Translations under genes and position numbers: made by a program | Shown here: one piece after another, positions 32,762 to 43,299 of the stretch | Position numbering within the stretch: position 1 is the stretch's first letter | Layout of the letters: each line of letters opens with the position of its first letter | From: Cephalotus follicularis | Taxonomy: Eukaryota > Streptophyta > Magnoliopsida > Oxalidales > Cephalotaceae | Reading direction: 5' to 3' | Length of the DNA stretch: 64,000 nt | Assembly (NCBI GenBank): GCA_001972305.1 | Contig: BDDD01001487.1 | Coordinates: 186,001 to 250,000 of the forward strand | Notes under the pieces: model-generated | What the model was told of the DNA's origin: nothing | Databases searched by the model: none | The model's input: the letters and a program-made list of their open reading frames with translations, nothing else

Positions 32762-34056
32762 TAAAAATCCCAAGCAGCATGCCCTACATATTGAGGAAAA
32801 CGACAATAATTTGGTCGTGCAATATCAGCAGGCATAGGAACCTTATGAACATACAACAACCTGGCGTCACCATTGGCTAGCCGTTGATCCAGCAAGTCAT
32901 TAACCTTTCTCTACACTTACTGGAAAAGGCATTGGTTTATCATCACCGCTTGCTTTCCTTTTTTCTGAAATGCTTTGACGACATTTGTTGAGGCTGATCC
33001 CCTCTTAGGTCGCTTTGCCACCTTTAAAGTAACTCACCTCATGGACCATGCGCTCTTCCTAGCTGACTTACTAAGGCCCTCCAGATTCTTGATCCCTGAG
33101 TTCTCTAAAAATCACCTGTACTCATCAGCCATTCCTTAAATACAAATGTCAACCATGTGCTCCTAATTCATGGATTCTTGACATTCTATGACCTGGCCCT
33201 TGAAGCACTCCACATAGGCATCCAACTCCTCGTTATTCTATTGGGTGATGCACCCCAAGTCCATCGCCATTACCTAAGTATGGGTATGGAAGAACTTACC
33301 ATAAAACATGGTTTCCATATCATCCAAAGTCGATATAAATCCTAGGGGTAAGTCGGAGTACCTTATATACGATATGTCACTGAGTGACTTGGAAAATTTA
33401 TGGAGGCGCAATGTCAAATCTGACCCATGCACCCCCAAAGCATCAAGGAAATGAAATTATGTGCTCTCTGTCACTCCTTGTTTTTCCATTGAACATAACA
33501 AAAATAGGGACTTTGTGGTCTACTGTATAAGGCATGCTTACCAAGTGTATTGGGTAAGGTGGCCTCATGTCAATCACAATCAACAAAGGGTAATCACATT
33601 CCTTGTGTATCAACTACTGTAACTACTCTCTTGTTACATAGGGTCCCTGACCCCTTTCACTACCTAGTTGGAGGACGGAAGCATACACAGACAGTGGTGT
33701 TTGTAAGGGCACTTGAGCAGGTGGTTTCTCAACAAGAGGATTATTTTGCTATCCTCCTTGCACTACGGCGGCAGTATCTGGAGTGTGAAATGGTGGGATA
33801 GAGGGTGTAACAGTAGGTCTTGGTTCATGGTTTAGCAAAAACTATGCCATGAGGCTTGGTGTTGCTGGATAGTATTGTGCTGTTGTTAAAAAGTTTTTTA
33901 TTGTTGATGAAGGTTGGTCAAGAATGGCCTCTGTGATGGGTCTGATGACTGGCACAAATGGTGACTCCCCTTGATGGTTTTCATTAACCTCCTCTTCAAT
34001 GTGATCTAAACTCTGGGTAGCAAGTACGTTTCTTCTTTAAGCCATCTTGTATAATT
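32762..34056 (-). pseudogene. gag: Gypsy gag fragment, target of copia-A
   Basis: Reading the minus strand from an ATG at about 34051, a Pro-rich N-terminal part (THIEEEVNEN, SPFVPVIRPITEAILDQPSS) is followed by a Retrotrans_gag-type core. Recognisable pieces are VPIFVMFNGKTRSDREHI, LRLHKFSKSLSD, ISTLDDMETMFYGKFFHT and NEELDAYVECFKGQV. The C-terminal part near 32800 reads RPNYCRFPQYVGHAAW, a relic of a Cys/His box. Many stops occur, the first two codons after the ATG. The element lineage is not settled; the gag resembles Tat/Ogre-group gags in outline. It is cut by copia-A at 32761. Confidence 0.75.
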
Positions 34057-34060
34057 ACCT

Positions 34061-34079
34061 CCCTAGCAGAGTTGCCAAA
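34061..34079 (-). other. Primer-binding-site-like sequence of the gag-fragment element
   Basis: The minus strand reads TTTGGCAACTCTGCTAGGG just after an LTR-like end and about 10-30 bases before the gag ATG. Position and TGGC start fit a gypsy PBS; the tRNA was not identified with certainty. Confidence 0.55.
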
Positions 34080-34522
34080 TGTTTTAACAGGGTTTTTCTA
34101 AGGTATTTGGGTATGGAAGGTAGGTAATTAAGTACAAAATCAGCCAGAAGAAAAGGGATAATTGTTCAAAGAGGTTGAGGAGGAAATAAAAGTACTATCT
34201 AAGGAGAGTTTGGAGCAGAGATCACAAGTATTGTGTTTGTGTTTCTAGGTCAAATCTTGTTGGAGCAATCTATCCTCTTGTAACCATAAATGCCTCTATT
34301 TATAGAGTTTTTTCCTCTTCGGTTATAAGAAATCTGTACCTCAAAAAAGAATAAAATTCTTCTTAAGATTAACCAATCAGGATCATATTCTTTTATGGAA
34401 GTAGGATCCTAATTCTTCCAAGACACTTTTTAACACATTTTTTTGTGATAAAAGTCAATACCTAGAAAATAGGCCCATGTAAGTTAATCTCTTGAAAGGG
34501 AAATGATTAACTACACATTGCA
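34080..34522 (-). repeat. Probable 5' LTR (about 443 bp) of the gag-fragment gypsy element
   Basis: On the minus strand it starts TGCAATGTGTAG and ends CTGTTAAAACA (TG...CA), directly before the PBS-like site. A TATA box CTATAAATAG lies on the minus strand at 34296-34305. No second copy is in the window, so the right boundary is inferred only from TG/CA. Confidence 0.55.
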
Positions 34523-35560
34523 GGACCAACTTGCTCTTTCAACCACCAAACAACAACCCTCAACAAGAATACCTGAACCAGTTAAACAAGAAGAGCATTT
34601 ACAGATTCTTCAAGTGCTTAACTAAACCACTAAGTGAGAAGGGCGTTTACAGTCGCCTCAAGCACTTATCCATAAGTCACCTTTTAGAACTCGATTCAAG
34701 GTCCAAAGGCAAAGTACCAGCTTGTATAAAAGATAATTCATGGACAATTCACTCAATTCTAATGGAACGAGCTTGACAAAGCGAATAGGATGTCTCCTAT
34801 GGCTTGGAAAATGATAGAAACAAGTGTAGGCCTACTATAAAAATGAAAATGTGATTTGTACATTTATGGTGTGATCCTGAACACATAAAGGAACAGTGAT
34901 GAACTCATTTAGTCATATTGAATCTGGGACTGACGACCCTTCATAGCGGGAATCTGCCTTCCAAGAGATATATGGGATTAAATCCTCCTTCAAGGCGGGA
35001 ATCCACTTTCAGAGAGATAAATGTATAGTAATACTTGTAAGGGCCATCAAAGTGCCCAAGTAAGAATCATTAATGGCTCATTTAAAGAGGCGCATGATAA
35101 AGCACTCTCCAGAAAATCAAGGATTTATGATGACTAGTTTCTCAAACCAATGTAGCGCTTTCATGGTATTTCAATATAGCGCTCTAGCGATTTCCAAGTA
35201 TAAATAGTAGCAAGCCCCTCCTACTCAATTCAAGTGGCAGAGGTGTCAATCCGAGAGCTCACAACATAGGAGTAGTACCACAAGGTCCATGAGGACCAAC
35301 CATTAGAACTCAACAGATGAGAAAGATTTAGATTACGGACCAGAGGATGATTTACCACCAGTACGTGATGGTGGAAATCAATACCATAAAAATTGACCCT
35401 CAAGGATAGTTCCTCTGAGGATGACTCCTTCTCTGTTAAGGAAGTACATTCAAGGATGAGGGAAATGAAAAAGGGTGAAAGGCCTGTTCAAGAGAAGGGT
35501 GGTTCATGCCTCCAAGACTATTGAGAGGAAAACCAATCTAGAGAAACGTTTGGTGAACCT
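34523..35560. other. Unclassified stretch with a plus-strand TATA box
   Basis: An 81-codon frame (34531-34776, rich in Asn, Gln and Lys) matches nothing I recognise. A near-repeat GCGGGAATCTGCCTTCCAAGAG / GCGGGAATCCACTTTCAGAG lies at about 34944-35010. TATAAATAG at 35199-35207 has a good promoter context. Downstream, frames contain acidic/basic pieces (DYGPEDDLPPVRDGG, SSEDDSFSVKEVHSRM) broken by stops. It could be an LTR plus leader of another retroelement or a pararetrovirus-like relic; neither is shown. Confidence 0.35.
35199..35207 (+). promoter_or_regulatory. TATA box in unclassified stretch
   Basis: TATAAATAG is followed by a C-rich start-like region (CAAGCCCCTCC) and no neighbouring element explains it. 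Confidence 0.45.
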
Positions 35561-36234
35561 CATATAATATAGAACATACTCCAAAAGGTGCTATAAATTT
35601 AAAACTTTAAATTTCATATGCATGCGGCAGATAAACATCCAACAACCAAGAAGATAAGCCCATCCTTATACACATCATGCCATACAAATATCTTAAGCGT
35701 TGCCATAAGCCAGCAGGTCAAAGATGAAATACAAATGTCTCTTATACATTTCCAACATATTTACATAATTTAGAGATAGGGGACTGTGCTGCTGCTAGAA
35801 TCCCACGCTATCGTCCGTCCCGTCCATTCACTTCGAAGCTTCACCTGACCCATTACAAGAATGGATCAGCGACCACTGGACGTGTAGGTAATACAGTATG
35901 CGATGCAATTATATGCAACAGATATAACAGTATATATATGCATGAATGCCAAGTGCAGACAGCTTCCGTATACCAATCATCCCTAAGCAGTGGTATACTC
36001 AGCTAGTCCTAACATCATATAAAAGGCCATAGGCCTGCAGACACTCCGTAAACAAACCATAACCATATCATGAGAACAATCAATCCGTAAGGTCAAGTAC
36101 TTCTCTGCCTCTCTGGCCCGAGATAGTACATCTACTGTCCACGCACCCTCCGTGTCATATCCAAGTGGAGCATAGGATAACACTGGTCACATAACCGTAA
36201 TGAAATGCTTACACCCGAAGGTGCCATACCGTCA

Positions 36235-36460
36235 GGGATCTATACGATCTATCCAAATGGAGACTAATGCAATCTTCCTCGTAGGGGAATCTGTACGATC
36301 TATCCATATGGAGACTAATACGATCTACCCTCATATCTGTAACACTAGTCCCGAAGGTACTAGCTCATCGGGGATCCATACGATCTATCCAAATGGAGAC
36401 TAATACGATCTTCCCCGTGGGGGAATCTATACGATCTATCCATAAGAAGACTAATACGTT
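36235..36460 (-). repeat. About 60-bp repeat array in Tekay-2 LTR
   Basis: Four imperfect copies of a unit built from ATACGATCTATCCAAATGG and GAGACTAATACGATCTTCC are arranged in tandem, broken once by CCCTCATATCTGTAACACTAG. Confidence 0.75.
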
Positions 36461-37009
36461 CAACCCTCATATCCGTATCCATGATATATGTGGCCTACAC
36501 TCATAATACATCATGATGGAAAGGAAGATCATAAGTGGGGTTATTATCCCATAAGTCTCAAACATAACAATCATAGCCATACTGTAACCATAACCGTAAC
36601 CATAACTGTATTTCCGTGTAAAGGATAGGGACCGTCCTTAAAGGACCACATAGGATCCACTCCGTCAAAACCGTTTTAAAACCATTTCCGTAACCGTTTC
36701 TGAAACCATTTCTGTTTCTTGGTCCCCATCGAAGTTGAAAAACAATGGAGAGGAAGACCAACTAGGATATCCGCGTTAGATGTCCCAATGGAGCTATCCT
36801 AACCATTCTTGAAAACTATTTATATAAAAACCTCTTTTTGTTGCAACTTTCTTCAAAGATTTACTTTGGAAATCAAAAGTACTGTTAAAAGAGGATTCCC
36901 ATAAGCTACAAGGCCTTAGGGAGGCTTCCTATGGAATCCAATTGAAGAGAAAACTATTTGGGATTGAAAAGAGATGAAAACCAGTATGGTTCAGTTGAAA
37001 CAGGGCACT

Positions 37010-37190
37010 AAGCGTTGACTGCTTCACCCTAAGCGTCGACGGTTTCGCGTACACGAAGCGTCAATAATTTTACAACACATAAAGTGTCGACGCTTTAACC
37101 AAAAGTGTCGACGACCTAGTTCAGAGAAGAACATCGACTTTTAATCTGTTCAAAGCGCCACCGCTTTCACCCAAAGCGTCGACGGTTTGA
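37010..37190 (-). repeat. GCGTCGACG palindrome cluster in Tekay-2 LTR, copy 1
   Basis: Eight GCGTCGACG-type words occur (AAGCGTCGACGG, AGTGTCGACGCTT and variants), about 500-700 bases downstream of the LTR TATA box on the minus strand. The duplicated cluster is at 39783-39990. Confidence 0.85.
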
Positions 37191-38108
37191 CAGTATCAGG
37201 CAGGTCACCGAATAGCTGAAAAATCCGTTTAAAATTCTATCCAAAGGTAGCTATATGTTCATAAGGTCGATAGCAAGTTAAAAACACCTTTAACTCTTCA
37301 AATCTGTATCCGTAATTTGTAAATCTAGAGAGAAAAAGGTTTAGGCCTATAAACCCAAAACTCAAAAATCACTCTCATGTTCCCATTTTAATCCATTTTA
37401 AACTATAATGAACACCCTAGTCCATCCATCTAGCATGTATATAGCTATCCATAACCATAAAACCATGCAAATCCATCCATATAAGGAGATCGAAGCATAA
37501 GTATAATTTACCTTAATTAGTTGAGAACGAAGAATAGGCTACTTGAATCTGTATTCTACTTGTCCCTTTAGGTTCTATATTCTGCTACGATTCCATTGAC
37601 TCCTTATTTGCTTGATTTCGCCCACTCTCACTCTAACTCACTCTCTCTCTATCTCTCTAAGAGGAAATGAGAAGTGAATTGAGAATGAACTGAACCTCTT
37701 ATATATAGGAATAGGCTCCTTAAGGCGAAAATCTCATAAACAGCGATCAGGTTCTACTGAACCTCCACTACCCATAAACAGGCATAAAAGAGAAAAATAG
37801 TATATATCTATATATACATCCCATACCATCCATCAGTACGATATTGTACGATACTGTATAAATACAAGCAAAATACATGCCAATCTGTACACATAAAATA
37901 TTTGGGGCTCACACTCAAAGCTTTTGCTCTCCTGAACCTCTCAATCTTTCCAGACTTCAAATGAACTCCCCTTCGAATTTTATTCACAAAAATCTCAGGT
38001 GTGCTGTTTCTTTCCTGTTTTTTTTTACAAATTTATCTAGGTGGCCCAAGGGTTTTCCTTGGCTTCTCATCTTATCTTCCTCTCTCTCTCCTCTTCACGA
38101 ATCTCCAG

Positions 38109-39410
38109 ATGGCTAGGGTCAAACAAACATCCAGACAAACCATTACCCCCACAAAAGTATGCCGCATGACGAGGGGGTAACTGTAGCCGAGGGCCCTCTT
38201 GGAATAGAGGGGGCTATGAATGCCGGCTCTGCGGGCACTCATGATGTCATTTCTACCAAGGCTAGGGCCCAAGTATTTAGGGCCCACTTTGATAGGAGTG
38301 TGCACCGCCCTGAAAAGGTGAAAGAGTTGTGCAAAAAGTACTGTTTCCCGAGGAGCATGGAGGTCTTTCTCCCCCGAGATCCCAAGGAGACCACAGAGAG
38401 CAAACCTGGTCTCTTTGTGGTATTTGAAGATGCGTTGTCGCATGGCCTATGACTCCCCATACCACCCTTTGCCATTGCAATGTTGAGGCACTTTCAAATT
38501 CACCCTTCGCTGTTTCAAGCTCAATCTTGGGCCTTCATAATAGGTTTCTTGGTGAAGTGCTTGGAAACAAGGGTGACAGCGACGGTGGGGCTCTTCAAGG
38601 AGTTTCACTCCCTTAATGCATCTTCTGGTAAGCGCGGATATTATATCAAGTCGCGCATTTGTCTGACCAAGAAGCTACTGGTGGACCCTACAAAGTCCGT
38701 CAAGGGGTGGAGGGGGAGGTACTTCCCTGTTAGGAACCTTCCTGGATTTACTCCTTGCCAATGGTGTGACTCGTTGGATATCCAACGTCTCAATCAGAGG
38801 ACAATTTTGTCTGTAGCGGAGAAGGAAAACCTAGCGAAGCTCTCTGCTCTAGAGTCAGAGGAAGTGAATTCTAACATCTTTGAGGTTCATTTGCGCCGTG
38901 CTGGCTGAGCATGTCCCCTGGTTGGCTATACGCCTTGGATGAGGGAGAGGAGATCCCAGTGGGGTTAAAGAGAGAGGTGGTTCATGATAGCAGAGAAGAA
39001 CCCGTGACCTCACCCATTACCAAGGGGGAAAGCTGTATTAAGCCTTCCTCACCTCTTCTGTATCCAATGTGTTCATTTTTTAGTTCGACCATTATTTTAG
39101 GCTAGTTTCTTGTGGTTCTCTGCATCGATGGCTTCTTGGAGATATACAGTTGATGTCTTGAAAGCTGTAGAGATAGGGGTGATTCCAAGGATGTGAGGTA
39201 GAGAGCCTTGAGGGTATCGGCCAAGGCGGTAGAGAAGAAGAGAGAGAAAGAGGCCGTTGATGCTGCTGCTACTGAAGAGGCCACCAGGGTAACCTTTGCC
39301 CGAGGCAAACACACTGGGGATGAGCAGCTAGCTCCACCCAAAAAACAGAAAAAGAGAAAAGGTGAAGAGAGCTCTGCTCGGGGTAAGACTAATTTGTCCC
39401 CCACAGCAAG
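38109..39410 (+). pseudogene. Antisense accessory ORF, copy 1, 5' part (broken)
   Basis: The H3-tail-like leader starts at 38109 (MARVKQTSRQTITPTK, stop after 23 codons) and the main frame follows one base out of step at 38159. Relative to copy 2 it has a TGA near 38451 (GCCTATGACTCC against GCCTACGACTCC) and a one-base loss near 38905 in the segment RRAG. The central part carries the putative gypsy-type transposon domain (PF04195-like: HPSLFQAQSWAFIIGFLVKC). It stops at the duplication boundary at 39447 and has no 3' part. Confidence 0.85.
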
Positions 39411-40899
39411 TTCCGAGGTCCCGGTTCACCTTGGTGAGCCTCGGAATCGTTTTAAAACCATTTCCGTAACCGTTTCTGAAACCATTTCCGTTTCTTGGTC
39501 CCCATCGAAGTTGAAAAGCAATGGAGAGGAAGACCAACTAGGATATCCGCGTTAGATGTCCCAATGGAGCTATCCTAACCATTCTTGAAAACCATTTATA
39601 TAAAAACCTCTTTTTGTTGCAACTTTCTTCAAAGATTTACTTTGGAAATCAAAAGTATTGTTAAAAGAGGATTCCCATAAGCTACAAGGTCTTAGGGAGG
39701 CTTCCTATGGAATCCAATTGAAGAGAAAACCATTTGGGATTGAAAAGAGATGAAAACCAGTGTGGTTCAGTTGAAACAGGGCACTAAGCGTTGACTGCTT
39801 CACCCTAAGCGTAAATAGTTAGCGCCATAAGCGTCGACGGTTTCGCATACACCAAGCGTAAATAATTTTACAACACATAAAGTGTCGACGCTTTAACCAA
39901 AAGCGTCGACGGCCTAGTTCAGAGAAGAACATTGACTTTTAATCTGTTCAAAGCACCACCGCTTTCATCCAAAGCGTCGACGGTTTGACAGTATCAGGCA
40001 GGTCATCGAATAGCTGAAAAATCCGTTTAAAATTCTATCCAAAGGTAGCTATATGCTCCTAAGGTCGATACCAAGTTAAAAGCACCTTTAACTCTTCAAA
40101 TCTGTATCCATAATCTGTAAATCTAGAGAGAAAAAGGTTTAGGCCTATAAACCCAAAACTCAAAAATCACTCTCATGTTCCCGTTTTAAACTGTAATGAA
40201 CACCTTAGTCCATCCATCTAGCATGTATATAGCTATCCATAACCATAAAACCATGCAAATCCATCCATATAAGGAGATCTAAGCATAAGTATAATTTACC
40301 TTAATTAGTTGAGAACGAAGAATAGGGTGCTTGAATCTGTATTCTGCTTGTCCCTTCAGGTTCTATATTCTGCTACGATTCCAATGACTCCTTGTTTGCT
40401 TGATTTCGCCCACTCTCTCTCTAACTCACTCTCTCTCTATCTCTCTAAGAGGAAATGAGAAGTGAATTGAGAATGAATTGAACCTCTTATATATAGGAAT
40501 AAGCTCCTTAAGGCGAAAATCTCATAAACAGCGATCAGGTTCTACTGAACCTCCACTACCCATAAACAGGCATAAAAGAGAAAAATAGTATATATATATA
40601 CATCCCATGCCATCCATCAGTACGATATTGTACGATACTGTATAAATACAAGCAAAATACATGCCAATCCGTACACATAAAATATTTGGGGCTCACACTC
40701 AAAGCTTTTGCTCTCCTGAACCTCTCAATCTTTCCAGACTTCAAATGAACTCCCCTTCGAATTTTCTTCACAAAAATCTCAGGTGTGCTGTTTCTTTTCT
40801 ATTTCTTTTACAAATTTGTCTAGGTGGCCCAAGGGTTTTCCTTGGCTTCTCATCTTCTATTCCTCTCTCTCTCTCTCTCTCCTCTTCACGAATCTCCAG

Positions 40900-40971
40900 A
40901 TGGCTAGGATCAAACAAATAGCTAGACAAACCATTACCCCCACAAAAGTATGCCGCATGACGAGGGGGTGA
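40900..40971 (+). CDS. H3-tail-like leader peptide of the accessory ORF
   Basis: The ATG at 40900 is in good context (CCAGATGGCTA) after a CT-rich leader. It encodes MARIKQIARQTITPTKVCRM and ends after 23 codons. Positions 1-8 after Met match the histone H3 tail pattern A-R-x-K-Q-x-A-R; copy 1 at 38109 has A-R-V-K-Q-T-S-R. The frame is one base out of step with the main ORF that starts at 40950. A one-base loss in the A run at 40944-40947 would explain the break, which is shared by both copies. Whether it was ever translated as the N-terminus is inferred. Confidence 0.6.
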   Translation: MARIKQIARQTITPTKVCRMTRG

Positions 40972-41897
40972 CTGTAGCCGAGGGCCCTCTTGGCATAGAG
41001 GGGGCTATGAACGCCGGCTATGCGGGCACTCATGATGTCATTTCTACCAAGGCTAGGGCCCAAGTTTTTAGGACCCACTTTGATAGGAGTGTGCACTGCC
41101 CTGAAAAGGTGACAGAGTTGTGCAAAAAGTACTGCTTCCCGAGGAGCATGGAGGTCTTTCTCCCCCGAGATCCCAAGGAGACCACGGAGAGCAAACCTGG
41201 TCTCTTTGTGGTATTTGAAGATGCACTGTCGTATGGCCTACGACTCCCCATACCACCCTTTGCCATTGCAATTTTGAGGCACTTTCAAATTCACCCTTCG
41301 CTGTTTCAAGCTCAATCTTGGGCCTTCATCATAGGTTTCTTGGTGAAGTGCTTGGAAACAGGGGTGACTGCGACGGTGGGGCTCTTCAAGGAGTTTCACT
41401 CCCTTAATGCATCTTCTGGCAAGCGCGGATATTATATCAAGTCGCGCATTTGTCTTGCCAAGAAGCTACTGGTGGACCCTACAAAGTCCGTCAAGGGGTG
41501 GAGGGGGAGGTACTTCCTTATTAGGAACCTTCCTGGATTTACTCATTGCCAATGGTGTGACTCGTTGGATACCCAACGTCTCAATCAGAGGATAATTTTG
41601 TCTGTAGAGGAGAAGGCAAACCTGGCGAAGCTCTCTGCTCTAGAGTCAGAGGAAGTGAATTCTAACATCTTTGAGGTTCATTTGCGCCGTGCTGGGCTGA
41701 GCATGTCCCCTGGTCGGCTATACGCCTTGGATGACGGAGAGGAGATCCCAGTGGGGTTAGAGAGAGAGGTGGTTCATGATATCAGAGAAGAACCCATGAC
41801 CTCGCCCATTACCAAGGGGGAAAGCTGTATTAAGCCTTCCTCACCTCTTCTGTATCCAATGTGTTCATTTTTTAGTTCGACCATTATTTTTGGCTAG
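40950..41897 (+). CDS. Accessory ORF of Tat element, PF04195-like domain (copy 2)
   Basis: A 315-codon open frame. It contains KPGLFVVFEDALSYGLRLP, PPFAIAILRHFQIHPS and LFQAQSWAFIIGFLVKCLE, the pattern of the plant "putative gypsy type transposon" domain. A conserved Trp/Cys part follows (VKGWRGRYF, HCQWCDSLDTQRLNQR). Tat-group gypsy elements are known to carry extra ORFs between pol and the 3' LTR, some of them antisense; the function is unknown. Here it is on the plus strand and the Tat pol is on the minus strand. The last 30 codons or so (SSPLLYPMCSFFSSTIIFG) look non-coding, so splicing is likely. Confidence 0.82.
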   Translation: MPHDEGVTVAEGPLGIEGAMNAGYAGTHDVISTKARAQVFRTHFDRSVHCPEKVTELCKKYCFPRSMEVFLPRDPKETTESKPGLFVVFEDALSYGLRLPIPPFAIAILRHFQIHPSLFQAQSWAFIIGFLVKCLETGVTATVGLFKEFHSLNASSGKRGYYIKSRICLAKKLLVDPTKSVKGWRGRYFLIRNLPGFTHCQWCDSLDTQRLNQRIILSVEEKANLAKLSALESEEVNSNIFEVHLRRAGLSMSPGRLYALDDGEEIPVGLEREVVHDIREEPMTSPITKGESCIKPSSPLLYPMCSFFSSTIIFG

Positions 41898-41989
41898 TTT
41901 GTTGTGGTTCTCTATTGCGATGGCTTCTTGGAGATCTACAGTTGATGTCTTGAGAGCTGCAGAGATAGGGGTGATGCCAAGGATGTGAG

Positions 41990-43218
41990 GTAGAGAGCCT
42001 TGAGGGTATCGGCCAAGGCGGTAGAGAAAAAGAGAGAGAAAGAGGCCATTGATGCTGCTGTTGCTGAGGAGGCCGCCAGGGTAACCTTTGCCCGAGGCAA
42101 ACACACTAGGGATGAGCAGCCAGCTCCACCCAAAAAACAGAAGAAGAGAAGAAGTGAAGAGATCTCTGCTCGGGGTCAGACTGATTTGCCCCCCCCGTAG
42201 CAAGTTCCGAGGTCCCGATTCGCCTTGGTGAGCCTCGGAATGTAGACCAGTTCGTGGAGGAGCTTGAGGCACTGGATGACTCTGGCGTAGACCTGAATAC
42301 TCCAGGGGCACCTTTTAAGCTAAGCAGGTTGTGCATCTTCCCTGCTGAACTAAATGCAAGGAAGGATTGAAGCATTAGCCAGCACTGGAATCACTGTCTT
42401 CAGAGCAACATTAGGGTATGAACTTCCTCCTCTTTCTCTCTTTAGGTATGCTATTTGTTCTTCCTCTGATTTTGGTTTTTCTTTGTTTGGCTCTGAACGA
42501 CACCCATATAATAATAGAGAACTCCAAGGCCAGCCACGAACTCATTAATCAACTTTGGGAGAAGATCACAGAGCTCAAGCATGCGGCTAGCTCAGCCCAA
42601 TCTCAACTGGTAGAGGTTCTCAAGGCCCAAGAGTCCGTTATGGAGGAGAAGAGGCAGGATTTGGAATCTCTGGACAAGGAGACGAGGGAGAAAGATCTTG
42701 TTGTTCGCTATAATATAAAGCTTCAGGATCGGCTGAAGGCTATGGAAGATAGGGTCTCTAAGATCTAGGAGACGGAGACTGCTCGGACTCAGTCGGCAGT
42801 TGTCAAGGCCCTTGCGAAGTTCAAAGCATCGGCAGAGTTTCAAGGTGCTTTGACTAAGGCCGTGGATGACTTCAGGGCTTCCAAATAATTTGAAGAGGAA
42901 GTCCTTAAGGAATCTAACATACTCTACCGCAGGGGCTTCTACACCTGCAGCAACTTGGTCACTCGTCATCCGGATGCTCCTCTGGATTCTATTGTTTGTC
43001 GTCCGTCAGTGGCTGAGTTTGACTTCTTTCTCGAAGGGGTTGATGCAGAGGAAGAGAAATCTCTCCTTGATTTCGAGGAACAGGAGCGTCTCGCTCGGGC
43101 GATTGTCCCTTACACTAGTCCTGCTGCGGATCCTGACTTTGTCCCTTCTCTCGAGGACCCTCAAGTGCCTACTTCTCCTCCAGATGTACACAATATCCCT
43201 TTAGGGGATGATGATTAG
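41990..43218 (+). pseudogene. Accessory ORF, C-terminal coiled-coil part
   Basis: Downstream frames continue the same product. A Lys/Glu-rich part (VSAKAVEKKREKEAIDAAVA, PPKKQKKRRSEE) is at 42000-42200. ELEALDDSGVDLNTPGAPF comes next. A heptad-rich stretch at 42520-42768 (LINQLWEKITELKHA, VMEEKRQDLESLDKETREK) is followed by TAG, then FKASAEFQGALTKAVDDFR. The last frame (42955-43218) ends acidic, with PLGDDD. Frames change at about 41895, 42200, 42368, 42768 and 42887; some may be introns, others are decay. AATAAA follows at 43294. Confidence 0.72.
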
Positions 43219-43293
43219 GCTAGAATTTTTTCTTTTTGCCTTGTACTTTTCGTAACTTGTTCTTGCTTAATGTAACTTTCTCTTTTTCCGAGA

Positions 43294-43299
43294 AATAAA
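43294..43299 (+). terminator. Poly(A) signal of accessory ORF
   Basis: AATAAA lies 76 bases after the last stop, in an AT-rich, TTTTTC-containing region. It is the only canonical signal near the end of this transcription unit. Confidence 0.55.

Larger units (their letters stand above)
35565..37913 (-). repeat. Tekay-2 LTR, minus strand, left end unclear
   Basis: On the minus strand it starts TGTGAGCCCCAAATATTTTATG, close in form to the Tekay-1 start. It has TATA (CTATATATAAGAGG, plus 37695-37708) and later the Tekay-like sequence ATTCTTGTAATGGGTCAGGTGAAGC. It fades near 35565 without a clear CA end. No Tekay pol adjoins it, so it is a solo or truncated LTR. It contains a palindrome cluster (37010-37190) and a repeat of GATCTATCCAAATGGAGACTAATACG units (36235-36460). 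Confidence 0.75.
36672..39447. repeat. Tandem duplication, copy 1 (2776 bp)
   Basis: It begins CGTTTTAAAACCATTTCCG and ends GTGAGCCTCGGAAT. Copy 2 (39448-42241) follows without a gap: at 39447/39448 GCCTCGGAAT runs straight into CGTTTTAAAACC. The unit joins half of the Tekay-2 LTR to the first part of the antisense accessory ORF, so the duplication arose after the LTR came to lie there. The copies are very similar, with scattered substitutions and small indels. Confidence 0.92.
39448..42241. repeat. Tandem duplication, copy 2 (2794 bp)
   Basis: It is the direct repeat of 36672-39447. Its right end continues into the rest of the accessory ORF (ATGTAGACCAGTTCGTGG), so copy 2 keeps the ancestral right junction and copy 1 keeps the left junction with the Tekay-2 LTR. 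TATA of the LTR part is at 40483-40496 on the minus strand. Confidence 0.92.

Noticed and set aside
35199..35560. Confirmed endogenous pararetrovirus
   Set aside because: Promoter form and acidic frames are suggestive only; no coat, movement or RT motif could be read.
40900..40971. A histone H3 gene
   Set aside because: Only the first eight to eleven residues resemble the H3 tail; there is no histone fold downstream and the context is a retroelement ORF.
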